Shown piece after piece: positions 26,443-34,337 of a DNA stretch of 64,000 nucleotides. The translations under genes and the position numbers were made by a program. The notes under the pieces were generated by a model, which worked only from the letters and a program-made list of their open reading frames with translations, had not been told where the DNA came from and did no database searches. Source of the DNA: Rhodoferax sp. PAMC 29310 (GTDB lineage Bacteria > Pseudomonadota > Gammaproteobacteria > Burkholderiales > Burkholderiaceae_C); contig NZ_CP072852.1 in NCBI RefSeq assembly GCF_017948265.1, forward strand, positions 1,798,001-1,862,000, in the 5' to 3' direction. The first letter of the stretch is position 1. Each line of letters opens with the position of its first letter.

Positions 26443-26457
26443 CTTTTGCAACAAAAG
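26443..26457. promoter_or_regulatory. Inverted repeat upstream of the acyltransferase gene
   Basis: CTTTTG-CAA-CAAAAG is a perfect 6-bp inverted repeat 39 bases before the start codon at 26497. Its position and AT-rich setting suit a regulator-binding site overlapping the promoter, but no regulator can be named. Confidence 0.35.
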
Positions 26458-26496
26458 TCACATTTTGATTCATTAATTCACTGAAGGAGTATCACC

Positions 26497-27342
26497 ATGT
26501 TTGATCCCGCCTCCGCCGCTATGTCCGCCGTATTTCACCCTCAACGCATTGAAACACGACCCAGCGACATCGCCGACGCTGCGGCTTCCACCATGGCGGA
26601 AGAAATACTTCCATTTACTGTTCGAGTGGTTCGAAATGAGAGTGCCCTACGCAAAGCTGTCGACATCCGACATCATGCTTATGCCCGCCACCTGCCCGAT
26701 TTTGCCGAGTCGCTGAAAAGCCCAGAGGCGGCGGACACGGAAGACGGTGTCATTGTTTTACTGGCCGAGTCCAAGTTGGACGGCTCCCCGCTGGGCACCA
26801 TGCGAATTCAGACCAACGAGTACGCCCCACTGTGCCTCGAGCAGTCGATTGTTCTGCCAGAGCCACTGCGAGTGCAGCGTTTGGCTGAAGCGACACGTTT
26901 GGGTGTCACGAACGATCGCGGGGGGCGCTTAGTCACCACCACGCTTTTTAAAGCCCTTTATCAATACTGCCTCCAAGAAAGTATTGATTGGATGCTCGTC
27001 ACCGGTCGCGCGCCGGTCGACCGCACATACGATCGTTTGTTGTTTAGCGATATATTCCCTGGCGCTGGCTATATTCCCATCCACCATGTTGGTGGCATTC
27101 CACATCGAATCATGAAATTCGAGATCGCAAGTGCGAAATCGCGCTGGGAGGCCTGCGGTCACCCACTACTAGACTTCATGTGCTTCACAAGTCACCCCGA
27201 CATTGACGTCGGGCTCACTCGTTCTTCTACTGTAAGTGCCCACTCAGACGACACGGCAGAAAATAACACCCCAAAGCGCGCTATAACCGGACTTTCAAAT
27301 CCTGCTCCTAGAGCCTATGTGTCAAGTCCCGCCTGTTCATAA
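26497..27342 (+). CDS. N-acyl amino acid synthase (FeeM-like GNAT acyltransferase)
   Basis: 281 residues. A GNAT-like fold of the FeeM/N-acyl amino acid synthase type is indicated by VRVVRNESALRKAVDIRHHA, LGTMRIQTNEYAPL, RVQRLAEATRLGV and DWMLVTGRAPVDRTYDRLLF. Such enzymes use acyl-ACP to acylate an amino acid; related proteins work with exosortase/PEP-CTERM loci. AAGGAG lies 8 bases upstream of the ATG. The last codons run into an IS481-family element: after TAT at 27316 the frame reads VSSPACS from the element. Removing the element restores GCC-TAT-TGA, so the original protein ended at ...APRAY and only a short foreign tail was added. The enzyme may therefore still be functional. Substrate unknown. 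Confidence 0.75.
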   Translation: MFDPASAAMSAVFHPQRIETRPSDIADAAASTMAEEILPFTVRVVRNESALRKAVDIRHHAYARHLPDFAESLKSPEAADTEDGVIVLLAESKLDGSPLGTMRIQTNEYAPLCLEQSIVLPEPLRVQRLAEATRLGVTNDRGGRLVTTTLFKALYQYCLQESIDWMLVTGRAPVDRTYDRLLFSDIFPGAGYIPIHHVGGIPHRIMKFEIASAKSRWEACGHPLLDFMCFTSHPDIDVGLTRSSTVSAHSDDTAENNTPKRAITGLSNPAPRAYVSSPACS

Positions 27343-28286
27343 ACTCGCTTGACAAACAAATCAGGTTTTTCTGCGCGCCATTTCTGCAAAGCTTGAATAG
27401 GTGTTTGGTGCTTCAAAGCCCGCTGCGGGATATGGTGGTTGTAGGTCTTTAAATAGAGCGTCAGAGTCGTCTCCAGCTCAGCCGCTGATGAGAAACGTGT
27501 TTGCTTAACCAAGTCGCTGATGCGCCCATTGAAGCGCTCCACCATGCCATTGGTTTGCGGATGGCGTGGGGGCGACAGGCGATGCACGATACCCATCTCG
27601 GCACAGCTGATGTCGAACGTATGCTTGCCCGTGGCTTGTTTGCTCTTGGCTGTAAAACGGTCGGTAAATTGACTTCCGTTGTCAGTCAGAATCTTTTGAA
27701 TTCTCATGGGCGAGACTTTTCTCAACCGGCACAAAAAATCGGTACTGCTGACGTCAGTCTGGTCGTTGTAAATGTGGAAATAGACCCACCGTGTCGCTCG
27801 ATCAATGGCCACAAAGAGGTAGCGCCTCTTCGTCTCATCAGGCATCTGCGGCAGGTACTTGCTGTCAATGTGTATGAATCCAGGCTCGTAGTCCTTGAAG
27901 GTTTTCAGTGGCGCAGGCTCCCCCTCAACTTGTGGCAGCAGGCCTTTCAGATCGGAGACGCCATGGCGGCGCAAACAACGGTCCAAGCCTGAGCGTGAAA
28001 CAGCGGCATTGATGAACTCGCGGGTGATCGCCAGCAGGTCGTCCAGGGGCAGTAGAACTGTGCGCCGAAGCTCGACAACAAGTTGCTCCTGCGCTGGACT
28101 GAGCGTCGTCTTCAGCGTACGCGGGCGGTGGGAGCGATCCTCTGAATCTTCGCGCTCTTTCCACTTGCGAGCGGTGGCGGGCGTGATGTTGTATCGGTCG
28201 GCCAGCGCACTGGCACCAGCGGGCGAGGTCCTTATCTCAGCGCGTGTGCGAGGGGTGGTTCGGGCGCAGGGATGGACTTGACTCAT
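27315..28286 (-). CDS. IS481-family transposase
   Basis: 323 residues. An N-terminal helix-turn-helix (ALADRYNITPATARKWKERE) is followed by an rve/DDE integrase core: first Asp in GFIHIDSKYLP, second Asp in ILTDNGSQFTDRF, and Glu in RHPQTNGMVERFNGRI. AAGGAG lies 10 bases upstream of the start. The frame is intact, so the element could be active. The stop codon TAG (27315-27317) lies 3 bases outside the left inverted repeat and is supplied by the target gene, so the final codon depends on the insertion site. Confidence 0.93.
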   Translation of the reverse strand: MSQVHPCARTTPRTRAEIRTSPAGASALADRYNITPATARKWKEREDSEDRSHRPRTLKTTLSPAQEQLVVELRRTVLLPLDDLLAITREFINAAVSRSGLDRCLRRHGVSDLKGLLPQVEGEPAPLKTFKDYEPGFIHIDSKYLPQMPDETKRRYLFVAIDRATRWVYFHIYNDQTDVSSTDFLCRLRKVSPMRIQKILTDNGSQFTDRFTAKSKQATGKHTFDISCAEMGIVHRLSPPRHPQTNGMVERFNGRISDLVKQTRFSSAAELETTLTLYLKTYNHHIPQRALKHQTPIQALQKWRAEKPDLFVKRVYEQAGLDT

Positions 28287-28390
28287 GACGTCTTCTCTCC
28301 TTGTAAGGACGCAATCACGCCCCGCATCAACTGGCGAGCTTTGAATAAGGGCCAGCTGCGGACGGGAACATGATCACACGGGACGCGACA
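27320..28390 (-). mobile_element. IS481-family insertion sequence, 1071 bp, with readable ends and target duplication
   Basis: The left end TGTCAAGTCCCG (27320) and the right end, read inward on the minus strand, TGTCGCGTCCCG (from 28390) are imperfect terminal inverted repeats starting with TGT, as in IS481 elements. CCTAT flanks both ends (27314-27318 and 28391-28395) and is the likely target duplication; the sixth base differs (G left, T right). Length and the single DDE transposase gene on the minus strand fit the family. It sits at the 3' end of the acyltransferase gene. Confidence 0.8.
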
Positions 28391-28701
28391 CCTATTGACT
28401 GCAGCAATTCCTAGCTTAGGATCGCGCACGCAAAGTTCAACGCTGTCAATTAAATGAGAGAATCTGCGGCCTTCGAATAGAGTATTCACCGCCCAGATTG
28501 AAATTTGCCAACTCAATTTCCCTGACTTTCTTGGCGACAGTCAAGCCCAACAAGAGCGCTACACTTGTCGTTGGGAATGGGGGATTGATCAAGATTGAAC
28601 TTATTGCTCACAAGGCCTGAATTTCATTCTTTTTCGTGTCCAAAATCGAAGTGTGCATTGAGCACAAGTGGCGCCGGCGCGTTAACTGGACAAGTTAAAA
28701 G
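28391..28701. other. Intergenic region between the IS element and the GGDEF/EAL gene
   Basis: About 310 bases with lower G+C than the neighbours and no convincing gene. It begins with the right-hand CCTAT target copy. Near its end TTAACT (28682-28687) and AGTTAA (28693-28698) form an inverted repeat only 3 bases before the ATG at 28702; no clear ribosome-binding site was seen there. GCGCCGGCGC lies just before it. Confidence 0.5.
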
Positions 28702-31701
28702 ATGAATGACAAGAAGACCACATCCGACACAACCACCAAGCTAGGTAGCGGTTTCGTTCATGTGATGGACAGTGGTTTGTACATATTGTCAACTTACATT
28801 GTCCCGCTGGCCATTGGTGTTTTCTGTGCAATTGCGTTGGCCTATTGGCCCTCTCAGCTCAAGACTGACAGTCCGGAAATTCTGCAAATTAGGGTCGTGT
28901 CCCACAGCGCGGAAATATCGCAGCCCGATCAAGCTCTGATGGCATCAATTGGTCAATCACCATCACTTTTTCTTGACACAGATTTATCTGTGAATCCTTT
29001 TTGGATTTCATTTCCAATTGATCCCAAATCCACCGAGCAACCTCATGTCGTGGAGTTTCCTTCGCGGCACACCACGCGGATCGAATGCTGGGGAGGCAAG
29101 CCGCTCCGGACGCTGGGTTCTGGCAGCCGATCTCACACTCACGGAACAATTTCCGAAATCAAATCCGGCTTTTCATTGCCGATAGACCCAACGCTGATAG
29201 GCAGCACAATCGTTTGCAAGGCAGCTTCCTCAGGACCGGCTAGATTGACAGCAATGCTGTGGAATTCGGATGAACTGCAGGTTTCTGCCAGACAATTCCA
29301 ACGAAAGTCTGGCCTTCTCGACGGTGGAGTTTTGGTATTAGCTACTTTTATTGTCATAACTGCATACATCAATCGGAAAAGCTTGTATTTATTGTTTGCG
29401 GCTTGGCTGATCATCAATTTGCGAATGGGCGCGCTGTCGGCAGGGTGGGACACACAGTGGCTTGGCTCGGCAATTCCAGAGAACATACTGATGGTGACCC
29501 GAGCAGTAACCCTTGCGCTCTACTATATTCTGACGCTCACTCTTTTCACGTCCCTTTTCAGGGATGATTTAAAAAAGGTCGGCTACCGATCAATCCTTTT
29601 TGTCACTCGCTTTTCTTGCCTGCCAATTCTGGCATTTTCTATCTTATTGCCATATGGTTACTTTTTGCCCGTTATGTGGGCGGCCTCCGGCGTTGGAATT
29701 GCATTATTGGCTTTTCTATTGGTTCGAATTTTGACTTTGACCAGGTCGCGAGTTGCTCTTTTATATAGTGCGTCAATCGCGGTGAGCCTACTAGCGAGTT
29801 TGTACGAGGTCATTGCGGCGTCCCTTGGAATGCATGCATTGCTTGGGTCGATTAACAGCGTAACTGCAGCCCTGTCCGCAAGTCTCTTAACTGCATTGGC
29901 GATTTCGGAGCAAATGCGACTTGAGCACAACGAGCGATTGGCCGCTCAAGCCGAACTGGAGCACACTTATGACGCGATGCCCATTGGCTTGTTCACACTT
30001 GATGTGAAAGGGCGTTTTTTGAGCGCCAACCCGGCACTTGTGCAAATGCTGGGTCCGCTGGTGTTAACGGATGGCGGAAGCACTTGGTCGCGCCATTTCA
30101 GCCTGAACGACTGGATTCGGCTCCACCAGATGGTCAGCGGCCAAGATCAGGATGAAATGGAGATCAATGGCAGGAAAATTCCAGGCTTTATTGACACAAA
30201 ACGATTTTTAGTTAAAGCCACCCTGGCCAGAGGCAAGATTGAAGGATCGCTGCAGGACGTCACCGAAAAATCTCGAGCTACCGAACATTTGCTTTTTCTG
30301 GCCAACCACGACACATTGACCAAAGCCTACAACCGCCGCGGCATTGACACATTGCTCACCGGCGCCATTGGGGAACTCAGAAGTGGCAAGCAAAGCACGA
30401 TCTCGGCCGCATACCTGGATCTGGATCGATTCAAACTGATCAATGACCTTTTTGGTCACGATGCCGGTGATGAAGTTTTGCGTCAGGTCTGCGCCCGGGT
30501 GAGCGCGAAATTGGATGACGGTCAGTCTTTTGGGCGGGTTGGGGGAGACGAGTTTGTCATCATCTTTCCCGGCGTCCCCGTTGCCGAGGCTGAGTTCATC
30601 TGTAACAGGATCGTCGAGAACCTTGGCGCTACGCCCTACCGTGTGGGAGATAAAGCGTTCTATGTGCGTGCATCTATAGGATTGATTGAGGTCAGTTCGC
30701 AGATGCAGTTCAATGACGTTATGTCCAGCACCGATCGAGCGTGTCGTGAGGCGAAAGCCAGCAACGGTGGATCGGTGGTTGTGAACGAACGCAATTCCGC
30801 AGCTTTTCTGAAGCACGAGGCTGAACTCAACCTGATCGCCTTGCTTTCACGCCCAGAAGCTACTGAGGGTTTTCATCTTGAGATGCAGCCCATCATGTCG
30901 CTAACCGCTCCGCATCAATCTCTCAACTTTGAGGTGTTACTGCGGATGCGTGACCTCTTGGGCAATCCGGTTCGTACTGATCTACTGATCCATGCGGCAG
31001 AGAGCTGCGGCCGCATGGGCATGATTGACCGCTGGGTGCTGACGACAACCGTCCAGTGGCTGGAGACCCATTTTTCTGAAATGAAGCACACAAAGTTCGT
31101 GTGCGTGAACTTAAGTGGTGCTTCGTTAAATGACGAAGCCTTTCTGAGCGACGTTTATGCGCTTTTTGAAAGCAAGCCTGATCTCGTTCGTTACCTGTGC
31201 CTAGAGGTCACGGAAAGTGTGGCGTTGCATGATCTGGCTAACACTCGACGGTTTGTTGACCGAATTCGGGGGTATGGCGCGAAAGTCGCACTGGACGACT
31301 TTGGTGCGGGCTACACCTCTTTTTCCTATTTGAAAGAATTCTCAGCTGACCTGCTGAAGATTGATGGCAGCTTCATCGTGAACATGAACCAGCATCCCGC
31401 CAACATCGCCATCGTCGAAGCTATTGTGAGCCTGGCCAAAAACCTAGGCATGAAGGTGGTCGCCGAGTGGGCTGAAGACCTTGGCACCTTGAAGACGCTA
31501 AGTGACATTGGTGTTGACTACGTCCAGGGCTTTGTCATTGCGCGCCCACAGCATCCTGATCAGCTTCGGCAGGCGCGCTCGTCGGCCAGTTTTATCGACG
31601 ACTCCAAAGTGGCGGAGTTCGTCGCCAAGCTGGATAAATTCAATGCACAAAACGCTACCAGTGATCTTTTCTCGAGTTCTATGGATGGCCGGCTTCACTA
31701 A
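28702..31701 (+). CDS. Membrane-bound PAS-GGDEF-EAL cyclic-di-GMP signalling protein
   Basis: 999 residues. One membrane helix (about residues 27-48) is followed by a periplasmic domain of about 160 residues, and then a block of about six to seven helices (residues 205-395), a 7TMR-like sensor layout. Next come a helical linker, a PAS domain (TYDAMPIGLFTLDVKGRFLSA cut here: starts near residue 427), a GGDEF domain with intact RVGGDEFVIIF near residue 614, and an EAL domain with NFEVLLRM (EVL) near residue 744, NLSGAS, EVTES, DDFGAGYTSFSYL and KIDGSFI. Synthase and phosphodiesterase motifs both look complete, so the direction of activity cannot be told. The gene lies downstream of the acyltransferase gene, from which the IS element now separates it. 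Confidence 0.92.
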   Translation: MNDKKTTSDTTTKLGSGFVHVMDSGLYILSTYIVPLAIGVFCAIALAYWPSQLKTDSPEILQIRVVSHSAEISQPDQALMASIGQSPSLFLDTDLSVNPFWISFPIDPKSTEQPHVVEFPSRHTTRIECWGGKPLRTLGSGSRSHTHGTISEIKSGFSLPIDPTLIGSTIVCKAASSGPARLTAMLWNSDELQVSARQFQRKSGLLDGGVLVLATFIVITAYINRKSLYLLFAAWLIINLRMGALSAGWDTQWLGSAIPENILMVTRAVTLALYYILTLTLFTSLFRDDLKKVGYRSILFVTRFSCLPILAFSILLPYGYFLPVMWAASGVGIALLAFLLVRILTLTRSRVALLYSASIAVSLLASLYEVIAASLGMHALLGSINSVTAALSASLLTALAISEQMRLEHNERLAAQAELEHTYDAMPIGLFTLDVKGRFLSANPALVQMLGPLVLTDGGSTWSRHFSLNDWIRLHQMVSGQDQDEMEINGRKIPGFIDTKRFLVKATLARGKIEGSLQDVTEKSRATEHLLFLANHDTLTKAYNRRGIDTLLTGAIGELRSGKQSTISAAYLDLDRFKLINDLFGHDAGDEVLRQVCARVSAKLDDGQSFGRVGGDEFVIIFPGVPVAEAEFICNRIVENLGATPYRVGDKAFYVRASIGLIEVSSQMQFNDVMSSTDRACREAKASNGGSVVVNERNSAAFLKHEAELNLIALLSRPEATEGFHLEMQPIMSLTAPHQSLNFEVLLRMRDLLGNPVRTDLLIHAAESCGRMGMIDRWVLTTTVQWLETHFSEMKHTKFVCVNLSGASLNDEAFLSDVYALFESKPDLVRYLCLEVTESVALHDLANTRRFVDRIRGYGAKVALDDFGAGYTSFSYLKEFSADLLKIDGSFIVNMNQHPANIAIVEAIVSLAKNLGMKVVAEWAEDLGTLKTLSDIGVDYVQGFVIARPQHPDQLRQARSSASFIDDSKVAEFVAKLDKFNAQNATSDLFSSSMDGRLH

Positions 31702-32027
31702 CCATTGCAGCGGCCAGGGGCAAACCAGCCTGGACATGAGTCGTCCCGGCCGACAGATAAATTTGACAGCGTTTCGTACTAACTTCGGTGCCCTGATCAT
31801 TGCAACCCGCACCAAAAGGTAGCAACTTCGCTTGCCAACCTGGCACACATCCTGCATACACTTTTAACGCAAATCAACTGGATTAAGTTATGAGGAAAAT
31901 GCATGGCTTTCCAGCGTAAACCCTGATGGAGGACCTATTTTGGTGCTGCTACAGTCTTTCAATAGGAAGAGCGTGGCAATAAATGCTGGCTTTTTTTATA
32001 ACTATTTCTTTCACTGGAGTAATACTA
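31702..32027. other. Regulatory intergenic region upstream of aapJ
   Basis: 326 bases without a convincing gene. It holds a sigma-54-type promoter (31841-31856). GCACCAAAAGGTAGC (31810-31824) upstream of it and GGACCTATTTTGGTGC (31931-31946) downstream resemble half-conserved NtrC sites (GCACC-N5-GGTGC). The leader from the promoter to the start codon would be about 160 bases. Confidence 0.5.
31841..31856 (+). promoter_or_regulatory. Sigma-54 (RpoN) promoter candidate for the aap operon
   Basis: TGGCACACATCCTGCA matches the consensus TGGCAC-N5-TTGC with the exact 10-base spacing between the GG and GC doublets; only the first T of TTGC is changed. Nitrogen-regulated amino-acid uptake fits such a promoter. 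Confidence 0.6.
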
Positions 32028-33059
32028 ATGAACTTGAACCAACTCAAAACCACTGCGGCCATCGTGGCAACACTTGCCACCTTGATGGCAGCCCCGGCAC
32101 ATGCGGGAAAAACTTTGGACGCCATCAAGGCGCGCGGCCAAGTGGTTTGCGGCGTGAACACAGGCTTGGCTGGTTTCAGTGCTGCAGACTCATCTGGCAA
32201 GTGGAGTGGACTTGATGTTGACGTGTGCCGTGCAGTCGCAGCAGCGACCCTGGGTGACGCCGAGAAAGTCAAGTACGTGCCCTTGAGCGCACAAGCCCGA
32301 TTCACAGCGCTGCAATCCGGTGAAATTGACGTCCTGTCACGGAACACCACGTTCTCGTTGACTCGCGATGCGTCATTGGGTTTGATGCAGACCGTGGTTA
32401 CTTATTACGACGGCCAAGGCTTCATGGTGCCTACCAAGACCAAGATAAAGAGCGCCAAACAGCTGAAAGGCCAAACAGTTTGCGTGCAGTCGGGCACCAC
32501 CACTGAGAAAAACCTGAACGACTACGCCAAAGCCAACAACCTGAACATCAAGACCGTGGTGTTTGAGAAGGTCGAAGCCGCCACCGGCGCTTACTTTGCC
32601 GGCCGTTGTATTGCTTACACCACTGACGCCTCTGGTTTGGCCTCGGTACGTAACAAGGAAGCCCGTGATCCAGCAGAGCACGTGATTTTGCCCGAATTGA
32701 TCTCCAAAGAGCCACTTGGCCCAATGGTGCGCCGTGGTGATGACGAGTGGTTCACCATCGTCAAGTGGGTGATCTATGGCTTGGTCGAGGCAGAAGAGTA
32801 TGGCATTACAGCCGCCACCGTGGACTCGCTGAAAACCAGCCAGGACCCAGTGGTTCAGCGTATTTTGGGTACCACCGAAGACACTGGCAAGCTGCTGGGT
32901 CTGGACAAAGAGTGGATGGCGCGCGCTATCAAGGCCACAGGCAACTACGGCGAGATCTTTGAGCGGAATGTCGGTCCAAAATCCGCACTCGGATTGCCAC
33001 GTGGTGTGAACAACCAGTGGAACAAAGGCGGCCTGATGTACGCCATGCCTATTCGTTAA
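32028..33059 (+). CDS. aapJ: General L-amino acid ABC transporter, periplasmic substrate-binding protein
   Basis: 343 residues with a Sec signal peptide ending in APAHA. The mature protein has the family-3 binding-protein pattern RGQVVCGVNTGLAGFSAADS, GLDVDVCRAVAAATLGD, SRNTTFSLTRDA and VCVQSGTTTEKNL, as in AapJ/YhdW. It captures a broad range of L-amino acids in the periplasm. ATG 32028 is chosen over the upstream in-frame start because GGAG (32016-32019) lies 8 bases before it and the signal peptide starts here. First gene of the aapJQMP operon; a hairpin after it may limit transcription into the permease genes. Confidence 0.94.
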   Translation: MNLNQLKTTAAIVATLATLMAAPAHAGKTLDAIKARGQVVCGVNTGLAGFSAADSSGKWSGLDVDVCRAVAAATLGDAEKVKYVPLSAQARFTALQSGEIDVLSRNTTFSLTRDASLGLMQTVVTYYDGQGFMVPTKTKIKSAKQLKGQTVCVQSGTTTEKNLNDYAKANNLNIKTVVFEKVEAATGAYFAGRCIAYTTDASGLASVRNKEARDPAEHVILPELISKEPLGPMVRRGDDEWFTIVKWVIYGLVEAEEYGITAATVDSLKTSQDPVVQRILGTTEDTGKLLGLDKEWMARAIKATGNYGEIFERNVGPKSALGLPRGVNNQWNKGGLMYAMPIR

Positions 33060-33080
33060 GCTGGAGTTGATCAAGTGAAG

Positions 33081-33115
33081 GCCGCCTGACAGGCATTGAC
33101 CTGCAGGCGGCTTTT
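33081..33115 (+). terminator. Attenuating hairpin between aapJ and aapQ
   Basis: GCCGCCTG (33081-33088) pairs with CAGGCGGC (33104-33111), followed by TTTTCTTTC. A leaky intrinsic terminator after a binding-protein gene is a common way to make more binding protein than permease. Confidence 0.65.
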
Positions 33116-33145
33116 CTTTCATTCATTGACAACGTTTTTCATCTC

Positions 33146-34321
33146 ATGACTACCTCAACTGCCCCTAAGAAGAACAAATGGTCGTGGCGAAGTCAGGCCT
33201 TTCGCGGACTGGTTTATCAATTCCTCGCCATCGTCGTTATTGGCCTTGCGGTCTGGTTTCTGGCCCACAACACCTTGATCAACATGAAGGTGCGAGGCAT
33301 CCAAAGTGGCTTCGACTTTTTGAACCAAACCGCTGGATTCGGCATTGGCGAAAGTCTTTACGAATTTGATTCCAGCGAAAACTATTGGGCCGCCTTTCTG
33401 GTGGGCATCTCCAACACACTGCGGGTGGCCATTGTCGGCATCATCCTGACGACGTTGATTGGCACAGCCATCGGCGTGGGCCGCTTTTCCCGCAACGCCC
33501 TCGTGCGTGGACTGTGCGTCTTGTACGTTGAAGTGTTCCGCAACGTCCCCATCCTGCTGCAACTTCTGATGTGGTACCTGTTGCTGACAGAGGTGCTTCC
33601 TGCATCCTACGAAGCTTGGCAGGCAGGCCCCTTCTTTTTGAGCAAGGGTGGTCTGAAATTCCCGATTCCTGTCTGGGGCATGGGCCAGGCATGGGCCGCC
33701 GGTGGCTTGATAGCCGGCGCTTGTGTGGCTTGGGTTTACCGCAAGTGGGCGATTCGCCGCTTTGAGGAAACCGGGAAATTAAAAAGCCTGTTTCTGGTTC
33801 CTTTGGCCATTGCCATCGTCGGCAGCTTTGTAGGATGGGGCCTTGGTGGCGCGCCTACAGCCTTGAACTACCCGGTTAGAGGCAGTTTTGCCATCGAAAA
33901 CGGGGGTGCGCTGACACCCGAATTCATGGCAGTGCTTCTGGGGTTGACGGTCTACACAGCGGCCTATGTGGCTGAAGTGGTTCGTGCCGGTATTCAATCG
34001 GTGTCGGCTGGTCAGGGTGAGGCTGCTGCGGCTCTGGGTTTGAGCCGTCGTCACACCATGCGATTGGTGATGTTGCCGCAAGCGTTGCGCGTGATCATTC
34101 CGCCCATGACCAATCAGTTCCTGAATCTAACTAAAAACTCATCCTTGGCGGTCGCCATTGGCTACCCTGACGTGGTATCCATTGCCAATACAGCGCTGAA
34201 CCAGACGGGTCGGGCAGTCGAGTGCATCTCGATCGTGATGCTGGTGTACCTCACCACCTCACTCATCACTTCCTTGCTGATGGGTTGGTACAACACCCGC
34301 TCGGCCATCAAAGAACGCTGA
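33146..34321 (+). CDS. aapQ: General L-amino acid ABC transporter, permease
   Basis: 391 residues, an integral membrane protein of the His/Glu permease family. Helices begin at about residue 20, and after a long inserted periplasmic part the conserved EAA region reads AGQGEAAAALGLSRRHTMRLV, then PQALRVIIPPMTNQFLNLTKNSSL. The N-terminus FRGLVYQFLAIVVIGLAVWF and the IQSGFDFLNQTAGFGI segment are typical of AapQ. Pairs with AapM in the inner membrane. Confidence 0.94.
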   Translation: MTTSTAPKKNKWSWRSQAFRGLVYQFLAIVVIGLAVWFLAHNTLINMKVRGIQSGFDFLNQTAGFGIGESLYEFDSSENYWAAFLVGISNTLRVAIVGIILTTLIGTAIGVGRFSRNALVRGLCVLYVEVFRNVPILLQLLMWYLLLTEVLPASYEAWQAGPFFLSKGGLKFPIPVWGMGQAWAAGGLIAGACVAWVYRKWAIRRFEETGKLKSLFLVPLAIAIVGSFVGWGLGGAPTALNYPVRGSFAIENGGALTPEFMAVLLGLTVYTAAYVAEVVRAGIQSVSAGQGEAAAALGLSRRHTMRLVMLPQALRVIIPPMTNQFLNLTKNSSLAVAIGYPDVVSIANTALNQTGRAVECISIVMLVYLTTSLITSLLMGWYNTRSAIKER

Positions 34322-34337
34322 GCAAGAGGCACTGACT

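Noticed and set aside
28274-28285. TGAGTCAAGTCC at the transposase start as right end of the IS
   Set aside because: It resembles the left end, but lacks the TGT terminus, would exclude the transposase ribosome site and gives no target duplication. The end at 28390 does better on all points.
28283-28516. Open frame on the minus strand, 77 codons, upstream of the transposase
   Set aside because: It spans the right end of the IS element and the target duplication, so it cannot be an old gene; no family resemblance.
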